From an uncultured bacterium (GTDB lineage Bacteria; Patescibacteriota; Minisyncoccia; Phycocordibacterales; GWA1-40-21): a stretch of 9,274 bases of DNA. The notes beneath the pieces are model-generated. The model did no database searches, was not told where the DNA came from, and worked only from the letters and a program-made list of their open reading frames with translations. Shown one piece after another: positions 1 to 3,952 of this stretch. How positions within the stretch are numbered: position 1 is the stretch's first letter; each line of letters starts with the position of its first letter. Made by a program: the position numbers and the translations under genes. The stretch covers positions 1 to 9,274 of the forward strand of contig CAIJXO010000032.1 in the NCBI GenBank assembly GCA_903824735.1, written 5' to 3'.

Positions 1-86
1 GAGTCAAAGATGAATTCAAGACATATCTTGTCATTGGGGAAACTTTTCAATAGCTCCCTGATTCCAAACTTAGAAGTACGAGACAT
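1..86 (-). CDS. IS1595-family transposase, N-terminal fragment (runs off the left edge)
   Basis: The first 28 codons of a leftward gene are visible, starting at the ATG at 86-84. The translation begins MSRTSKFGIRELLKSF and continues with PNDKICLEFIFD. A Phe-Pro-[acidic] motif followed by a Cys-Leu-Glu-[aromatic]-[aliphatic]-Phe motif is the usual opening of IS1595-type transposases, just ahead of the Cys-x-x-Cys zinc ribbon, which would lie outside the window. Such enzymes are DDE-type transposases that move their own insertion sequence. An extended -10 element (TGTTAGAAT, 101-93) ends 6 bases before the ATG, and there is no Shine-Dalgarno sequence. The family call rests on a short stretch, so it is likely but not certain. 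Whether the gene is intact cannot be seen. Confidence 0.62.
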   Translation of the reverse strand, partial: MSRTSKFGIRELLKSFPNDKICLEFIFD

Positions 87-131
87 AACCCTATTCTAAC
101 ACCAGTGGGGCGTGTGGGGATACGTCCCTAT
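1..131 (-). mobile_element. Right end of an IS1595-like insertion sequence (boundary approximate)
   Basis: The transposase start is followed, going right, by a GC-rich stretch (101-128) unlike the AT-rich sequence on either side. It contains GGGGATACGTCCC at 117-129, which is nearly self-complementary and is a candidate terminal inverted repeat. The infC promoter begins only about 10 bases further on. The other end and the target duplication lie outside the window, so the boundary is an inference. Confidence 0.4.
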
Positions 132-139
132 TTAACACA

Positions 140-168
140 TTGCCTAAAAAACTGTTTTATGCTATAAA
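140..168 (+). promoter_or_regulatory. Promoter of the infC-rpmI-rplT operon
   Basis: A -35-like TTGCCT (140-145), a 17-base spacer and a -10 TATAAA (163-168) preceded by TG one base upstream (160-161) form a good sigma-70-type extended -10 promoter. Transcription would start around 175-178, so the GTG start codon at 178 has a leader of about 0-3 bases. No ribosome binding site is visible. The promoter lies immediately beside the end of the IS1595-like element. Confidence 0.7.
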
Positions 169-177
169 TACAGTCTC

Positions 178-690
178 GTGGGTAATATCAAAACTAGAAT
201 AAATCATCAAATAAGGGCCTCAGAAATGAGGGTTATCGGTCCAGCCGGTGAGAATTTCGGTGTGATCTCCTTACATGATGCCCTGACGAAAGCTCAGGAG
301 TTCGGTTTAGACCTAGTCGAGATATCACCAAACGCTGTTCCCCCTATTGGTAAGATTACCGATTTCGGTAAATACCAGTATGACGAGAAAAAGAAGCAAA
401 AAGTCGCCAAAGCTAAGGTCAAGACTATCGAGACCAAGAGCTTACAGGTGAAGATTGCGACTGACGAGCATGACTTGCAACTAAAAGCGAAAAAAGCTTC
501 CGAGTGGCTAGCCGAGGGACATCGGATTAAAGTTGATCTGTTCATCACTGGCCGTGCCAAGTATATGGACTTCAAGTTTTTAAACGAAAGATTGGACCGA
601 ATTTTGAAATTGATTACTGAGAAGTACAAAGTCGCTGAAGCCCCTAAGAAAGGCTTGAAGGGACTAACCATGGTAATCGAAAAAGCTTAG
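178..690 (+). CDS. infC: Translation initiation factor IF-3
   Basis: IF3 binds the 30S subunit, keeps it apart from 50S and proofreads the start codon and initiator tRNA. The 170-residue protein has the usual two-domain plan: an N-terminal domain with RINHQIRASEMRVIGPAGE at residues 7-25 and GLDLVEISPNAVPPIGKI (about 43-60), then a lysine-rich linker with the typical K-K-K-Q-K stretch near 72-76, then the C-terminal ribosome-binding domain from about residue 85. Length matches the family (about 170-180). The start is GTG; no in-frame ATG lies upstream before a stop at 145-147, and the usual I-N-x-Q-I-R motif begins seven residues in. E. coli infC starts with AUU, which IF3 uses for autoregulation; here the start is GTG on a nearly leaderless message. 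It is first in the classic infC-rpmI-rplT order, 31 bases before rpmI. Confidence 0.97.
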   Translation: MGNIKTRINHQIRASEMRVIGPAGENFGVISLHDALTKAQEFGLDLVEISPNAVPPIGKITDFGKYQYDEKKKQKVAKAKVKTIETKSLQVKIATDEHDLQLKAKKASEWLAEGHRIKVDLFITGRAKYMDFKFLNERLDRILKLITEKYKVAEAPKKGLKGLTMVIEKA

Positions 691-721
691 ATCTAAATAG
701 TAAAATTTTAATAATAAAGAG

Positions 722-907
722 ATGAAAACAAACAAATCATTCAGTAAAAGAGTACGTGTTACCCGCCGCGGTAAGATCATTGGACGTAAAGCCGGTCAAA
801 ACCACTTCAACGCCAAAGGTAACGGCCGAAGCAATATAGCCAAGCGTCGTACTTTAGCAGTAAAGTTCAGTAACAAAGCTAAAGCGCGCTTCCTAGTTGG
901 TGCTTAA
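722..907 (+). CDS. rpmI: 50S ribosomal protein L35
   Basis: A small basic protein of the large ribosomal subunit, 61 residues. The M-K-T-x-K-S-x-x-K-R start and the R-R-G-K-I-I-G-R-K-A-G-Q-N-H-F segment (residues 15-29) correspond to the L35 core, and the C-terminal half is arginine/lysine rich. It lacks the Met-Pro-Lys preceding M-K-T in many bacteria, so it begins directly at the conserved part. It sits between infC (31 bases upstream) and rplT (25 bases downstream), the standard context. The AAAGAG touching the ATG is too close to act as a Shine-Dalgarno sequence. An AATAAT hexamer (710-715), 6 bases before the ATG, could be a -10 element, but the gap is too AT-rich for this to be convincing. 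Confidence 0.95.
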   Translation: MKTNKSFSKRVRVTRRGKIIGRKAGQNHFNAKGNGRSNIAKRRTLAVKFSNKAKARFLVGA

Positions 908-932
908 TTATTAATAAATTTTATAAAATACC

Positions 933-1277
933 ATGACCAGAGTTAAACGCGGAGTACTTAAGACCAAAACCAGACGAAATCTCTTAAAGCAAGTAAAAGG
1001 CTATCGTTTTGGTCGTTCCACCAAGGAGGCGAACGCAATGGATGCGATGATGCACGCTGGGGCTCACGCTTTTGCTCACCGCCGAGACAAGAAAGGTAAC
1101 ATGCGCCGTCTTTTCAATGTAAAGATCAATGCCGCTCTTCGCCCAGAAGGTTTTTCTTATAGCAAGTTCATCGGCGTTCTAAAGAAGAAGGGTATTGAAG
1201 TAGATCGTAAAATCATGGCTGACCTTGCCGAGAACAATCCTGAGACTTTCAAGAGAATGGTCGCTTCGGTCAAATAA
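933..1277 (+). CDS. rplT: 50S ribosomal protein L20
   Basis: L20 binds 23S rRNA early in assembly of the large subunit. The 114 residues match the usual length, with the characteristic opening MTRVKRGVLKTKTRRNLLK, the G-Y-R-F-G-R-S segment (about 23-29), the H-A-F-A-H-R-R-D-K-K motif (about 45-54) and R-x-L-F-N-V-K-I-N-A-A (59-69). It is the last gene of the operon. No Shine-Dalgarno sequence precedes it; a TATAAA (922-927) ends 5 bases before the ATG. In many bacteria L20 represses rpmI-rplT through a pseudoknot between infC and rpmI, but the 31-base infC-rpmI gap is too short to hold one alone. Its TAA (1275-1277) directly touches the stop codon of the convergent gene. Confidence 0.97.
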   Translation: MTRVKRGVLKTKTRRNLLKQVKGYRFGRSTKEANAMDAMMHAGAHAFAHRRDKKGNMRRLFNVKINAALRPEGFSYSKFIGVLKKKGIEVDRKIMADLAENNPETFKRMVASVK

Positions 1278-2648
1278 TTAAAACTCCAATTCTACTTCCT
1301 GCTTATATTCAGGATGAATGGCATTAACTCCGAGATTATCTCGGATTTTTTGCACCAAAAATAACGAGGACCTAGGCTCCCCCATGACGACAAAGACTTT
1401 ATCTAAGGTCTTACTTTCAGCCGCCTTGGCGACAAATTCGGTTAAGCCGTCCGAATCCTTGTGTGAAGAATAACCGGAAATAGAATCAATCTTCGCATGC
1501 ACTTCTTTTTCTTCGCCGTAAATCGTTACCACTTTCGCTCCATCTTGGAGCTGACGGCCAAGAGTGCCGGCTGCCTGATAACCGACACAGAGGATCTCGG
1601 CATTGGGGTTCGACATATAATGCTTCTCATGCGCGACCACTCGCCCACCAGAGGACATACCAGAGCCCGCCATAATAATCTTGGGATTCGGCATGCTATG
1701 AATAGACATCGACTCTTGTGTCTGTACAGTAAATTTTAAGCGTGGAAAAGCGAAAATATTATCGCCACTGCTTATATCTTTTTGGACGGCTGGGTTAAAA
1801 TCCTGAGGATAAGCTTTGTAGACTTGAGTAATCTTGGTGGCTAAAGGTGAATCAATGAAAACTGGCACTTGGGTCTTTATTTCCCCACTCTCAAATATTT
1901 CATTCATCTCATAAATCATCATCTGGGTACGTTCGAGCGAAAAGGCTGGAATGATGAGGGTGCGTTTGTACTTAATTGTCTCTTCTATTACTTTCTTTAA
2001 TTTCTTTTTTCTTTCTTCTTTTGGGGCATGATTACGATCACCATAGACACTTTCCATGACTATATAATTAGCATCAGTAATATCTTCGGTATCTTTGAGT
2101 AAAAGCGATGGTGAATTACCCAAGTCACCAGTAAAGACGATTTTTCTGTTATTGTAAGAAATCTCAATCATCGAAGAACCGAGCACATGACCAGCGTCTT
2201 TTAGAAAAATATTAATACCGTTCTTCAACTCTCTCTTGGTGTGATATGGAACGGTCTGCCATAAGCTAAATGCTTGAGTAACGTCTTTGGCTTCATACAA
2301 AGGCAAAATCCCCTTATGACGAGCCTCTTGATCGAGCAGTTTTACCGCATCTTCTAGAAGCAGAGCGGAAAGATCCTTGGTCTCTGGATTACTCCAGATT
2401 TGGCCAGCAAAACCTTCTTTTACCAGCTTACCGATACGGCCAATATGATCAGTATGAGCGTGGGTTACGAGCAGGAAATCAATAGTTTTAGGATCGTAAG
2501 GAAAAGCCGAGCGATTGATATTATCAGCTGATTCATCACCCTGAACTAGTCCACAATCTACTAGGATTTTTACTCCATCGAGATCCAAAAGAAAATTAGC
2601 ACCAGTTACCGTCCCTGTTCCCCCACAGAAGGTTAATTTAGCGGTCAT
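1278..2648 (-). CDS. Metallo-beta-lactamase / beta-CASP RNA-processing enzyme (CPSF/YSH1-like)
   Basis: The 456-residue protein has the full plan of the beta-CASP branch of metallo-beta-lactamases, zinc-dependent nucleases that cut or trim RNA. Visible motifs are the metal-binding H63-A-H-T-D-H68, the third-ligand motif A-G-H154-V-L-G-S, F-T-G-D175-L-G with the bridging aspartate, a beta-CASP insert from about residue 195, G-M-S-S-G-G-R near 330, and the C-terminal S-G-Y-S-S-H-K-D motif (about 390-400) that supplies the last conserved histidine. It resembles the CPSF73/YSH1-like group, which includes the bacterial YpmP/TTHA0252-type exonuclease, rather than RNase J, because it lacks the long RNase J C-terminal domain. 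The cytoplasmic RNA substrate is unknown. The ATG touches the stop of the upstream membrane protein gene, so the two are probably co-transcribed. No terminator is visible after its stop, so its transcript may run antisense into rplT. Confidence 0.88.
   Translation of the reverse strand: MTAKLTFCGGTGTVTGANFLLDLDGVKILVDCGLVQGDESADNINRSAFPYDPKTIDFLLVTHAHTDHIGRIGKLVKEGFAGQIWSNPETKDLSALLLEDAVKLLDQEARHKGILPLYEAKDVTQAFSLWQTVPYHTKRELKNGINIFLKDAGHVLGSSMIEISYNNRKIVFTGDLGNSPSLLLKDTEDITDANYIVMESVYGDRNHAPKEERKKKLKKVIEETIKYKRTLIIPAFSLERTQMMIYEMNEIFESGEIKTQVPVFIDSPLATKITQVYKAYPQDFNPAVQKDISSGDNIFAFPRLKFTVQTQESMSIHSMPNPKIIMAGSGMSSGGRVVAHEKHYMSNPNAEILCVGYQAAGTLGRQLQDGAKVVTIYGEEKEVHAKIDSISGYSSHKDSDGLTEFVAKAAESKTLDKVFVVMGEPRSSLFLVQKIRDNLGVNAIHPEYKQEVELEF
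1329..1351 (+). terminator. Rho-independent terminator of the infC operon, inside the opposite gene
   Basis: A perfect 7-bp stem, TCCGAGA (1329-1335) with TCTCGGA (1339-1345), closes a TTA loop and is followed at once by six Ts (1346-1351). This is a textbook intrinsic terminator on the + strand, 51 bases after the rplT stop. It lies wholly inside the coding sequence of the convergent beta-CASP gene, covering roughly codons 434-440 (Lys-Ile-Arg-Asp-Asn-Leu-Gly). Confidence 0.8.
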
Positions 2649-3110
2649 TTAGGCTTTGTTAATTAATCCAATCCGATTATGAAAAGGATGTAGATCATAT
2701 TGCTTATAAATCGGCTTCTTTTTTATCGTCGTAAAATACAAATAAGCGAAAATACCACCGACAGCATCACTCAGTAAATCCGTGGCTGTATCAAAACCAT
2801 ATACTTCAGAGGTTACTGAGGAAAGTTGGGCAAAGTTTTCCAAAAGTTCCCAGATTACACCGATGAAGAGAGCTGAAACCAAAGCAATTAATAGACTTTT
2901 TACTTTGTATTCTTTCATGGAGGTGATTTGCTCGAGGTAGGAAGCCAGCCACAGCAAGACCGAAGCGGCCCATAGCCCACCGAGAATGTGAATTACGTAT
3001 TCAAACCAAGGATAAAGCCAGTACCAAGAAAAATACGAACCGACGGAATGCAAAGCAATCAAAATAGCGAGGATAATCATCGAAAACGGGAAAGGTTTCT
3101 GCTTAAACAT
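2649..3110 (-). CDS. Small integral membrane protein, YjdF/DUF2238-like
   Basis: A 153-residue protein with four likely membrane segments (about residues 10-27, 36-59, 72-94 and 108-128). Conserved-looking polar residues sit in or beside them: H41 in Y-V-I-H-I-L-G-G, W87-E-L-L-E91, and D107-T-A-T-D111-L-L-S-D115-A-V-G-G. The His / Trp-Glu-x-x-Glu / Asp-Thr-x-x-Asp-Leu-x-x-Asp pattern is that of the YjdF (DUF2238) family, whose biochemical role is unknown; polar residues inside the membrane hint at an enzyme or metal site, but that is inference. The first 9 residues and the C-terminal tail (129-153) are basic. An extended -10 promoter ends 6 bases before the ATG, predicting a leaderless message. 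The stop codon touches the start codon of the beta-CASP gene. Confidence 0.7.
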   Translation of the reverse strand: MFKQKPFPFSMIILAILIALHSVGSYFSWYWLYPWFEYVIHILGGLWAASVLLWLASYLEQITSMKEYKVKSLLIALVSALFIGVIWELLENFAQLSSVTSEVYGFDTATDLLSDAVGGIFAYLYFTTIKKKPIYKQYDLHPFHNRIGLINKA

Positions 3111-3125
3111 TTAACAATTATAACA
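3111..3125 (-). promoter_or_regulatory. Extended -10 promoter of the YjdF-like gene, leaderless
   Basis: TGTTATAAT occupies 3125-3117 on the - strand, an extended -10 with a perfect TATAAT. The gap to the ATG is 6 bases, so the predicted first transcribed base is the A of the start codon. A weak -35 (TAAACA) lies 17 bases upstream, within the terminator hairpin of the preceding RNA. The first T of the extended -10 is the last T of that terminator's T run. Confidence 0.7.
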
Positions 3126-3152
3126 AAAAATCCATGCTTTGTTTAGCATGGG
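3125..3152 (-). terminator. Rho-independent terminator of the non-coding RNA
   Basis: Read on the - strand, CCATGCT (3151-3145) pairs perfectly with AGCATGG (3138-3132) around a 6-base loop. After one A come six Ts (3130-3125). It sits 9 bases after the closing stem of the structured RNA, and would also stop read-through from ndk. Confidence 0.85.
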
Positions 3153-3290
3153 TCCTTTATGGGAGTTACTACATAGGTATTCCCCAGAAAAAATTCTAGG
3201 TGGGTGTCCGCAGATAGACGACCAAGGCCGCTACCGATATAAGACTCCCTTAAAAGTTATTTAAGCTAGAAAATACCTCGAATAACTCCC
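3125..3290 (-). ncRNA. Structured non-coding RNA of about 166 nt, possibly 6S RNA
   Basis: The space between two genes carries nested complementary arms. GGGAGTTA (3290-3283) pairs with TAACTCCC (3168-3161); AGGTATT (3278-3272) with AATACCT (3181-3175); TTCTAG (3271-3266) with CTAGAA (3199-3194). Inside lie a hairpin (TTTAAG..TTAAA, 3264-3250), a stem GGGAGTC/GACACCC (3249-3243 with 3208-3202, one mismatch) and an apical hairpin (3235-3213). The apical stem needs two G-U pairs that exist only on the - strand, which fixes the strand. TATAAT ends 6 bases before the first G, and an intrinsic terminator ends the unit. A closing stem, an asymmetric central opening (12 unpaired bases on the 3' side, a small hairpin on the 5' side) and a terminal stem resemble 6S RNA, which binds RNA polymerase. 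No SRP, tmRNA or RNase P signature is visible. The RNA is well supported; the 6S name is a guess. Confidence 0.72.
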
Positions 3291-3296
3291 AATCTC

Positions 3297-3302
3297 ATTA
3301 TA
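3297..3302 (-). promoter_or_regulatory. -10 element of the non-coding RNA promoter
   Basis: A perfect TATAAT (3302-3297, - strand) lies 6 bases before the first G of the RNA's closing stem, the expected -10 to start distance. It follows the ndk stop codon by 6 bases. The -35 region, inside the last ndk codons, is poor (ATGGAA at 17-base spacing). Confidence 0.65.
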
Positions 3303-3308
3303 CCCCTT

Positions 3309-3941
3309 TTATTCTAAAATTCCATCCAGATTTACATCGTAGAAAAGCTCGTGTTGGATAAGACGGTATTTGATAAGTTCATCTTTCTTAAACCACAAAT
3401 TAATCTCCGCCTGGGCTTCTTCGGGCGAACCAGAAGCATGTACAATATTTCTAATTGAACGGTCATCAAGGTCGGCGATCTGGTATGAATCAATCACGAA
3501 ATCGCCCCGAATTGTTCCAACATCGGAAGTAAGTGGCTCTGTTCCCCCAGTCATTTTACGAACGATACTAACCGCGTGCGGGCCCTGCCAAACCATCACA
3601 ATCACCGGGCCACTAGTCATATAGCGAACCAGCCGACCGAGAACTTTGTTACCAACCTCAATCGGATCTTCACTTGGCGGAACAAGACCCTTATTCCTAT
3701 ACCCGATTATTGATTTTTCGCCGACTTTTCGTATCCATTCTGGATCAAGCGTATAGTGTTTTTTGGCCATATCAGCAGTGGGAACCGCCATCTTCAAAGC
3801 AACAATCTTCAAACCGAGTGATTCATAACGCTTTATAACCTCACCAATTAAGGTTCTCTGAATTCCGTCTGGCTTGATAATAACGAAAGTTTGTTCGTTC
3901 TTTAAGCTTTCCACTAAGTTACTGATTATTTTGTCTGTCAT
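3309..3941 (-). CDS. ndk: Nucleoside diphosphate kinase with extra loop and longer C-terminus
   Basis: NDK moves the terminal phosphate from ATP to other nucleoside diphosphates through a phospho-histidine. Family signatures are T-F-V-I-I-K23-P-D-G, M-T-S-G-P-V-I-V (108-115), I-V-R128-K-M-T-G-G-T-E-P-L, G-T-I-R145-G-D-F, and the active site N165-I-V-H168-A-S. The usual His-Gly-Ser-Asp-Ser reads His-Ala-Ser-Gly-Ser here, so the conserved Asp is replaced. At 210 residues it is clearly longer than the typical 135-150. It has an N-terminal extension of about 15 residues, an insertion at roughly 64-100 between the first helical part and the M-T-S-G-P strand, and a longer tail after W183-F. All catalytic residues I can place are kept, so it is probably active. 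It starts 11 bases after the ATPase stop, has no Shine-Dalgarno sequence, and is followed by the structured RNA. Confidence 0.9.
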   Translation of the reverse strand: MTDKIISNLVESLKNEQTFVIIKPDGIQRTLIGEVIKRYESLGLKIVALKMAVPTADMAKKHYTLDPEWIRKVGEKSIIGYRNKGLVPPSEDPIEVGNKVLGRLVRYMTSGPVIVMVWQGPHAVSIVRKMTGGTEPLTSDVGTIRGDFVIDSYQIADLDDRSIRNIVHASGSPEEAQAEINLWFKKDELIKYRLIQHELFYDVNLDGILE

Positions 3942-3952
3942 ATTTTTGTTTA

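Noticed and set aside
294..671. A 125-codon open frame antisense to infC
   Set aside because: It lies opposite a clear IF3 gene, has no family pattern, and the same holds for the other long frames inside the ATPase, ndk and beta-CASP genes.
716..721. AAAGAG as a Shine-Dalgarno sequence for rpmI
   Set aside because: It touches the ATG with no spacer, so it cannot position the ribosome normally.
691..721. L20-binding pseudoknot leader controlling rpmI-rplT
   Set aside because: The gap is 31 bases of AT-rich sequence with no long complementary arms.
2649..2670. A leaderless promoter before the beta-CASP gene
   Set aside because: No convincing -10 element lies 5-9 bases before its ATG; its start touches the previous stop, which fits co-translation from one message.
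3125..3290. SRP RNA or tmRNA as the identity of the structured RNA
   Set aside because: The GGAA-type apical loop with the conserved symmetric loop of SRP RNA is absent, and so is a tRNA-like end or a tag-coding frame.
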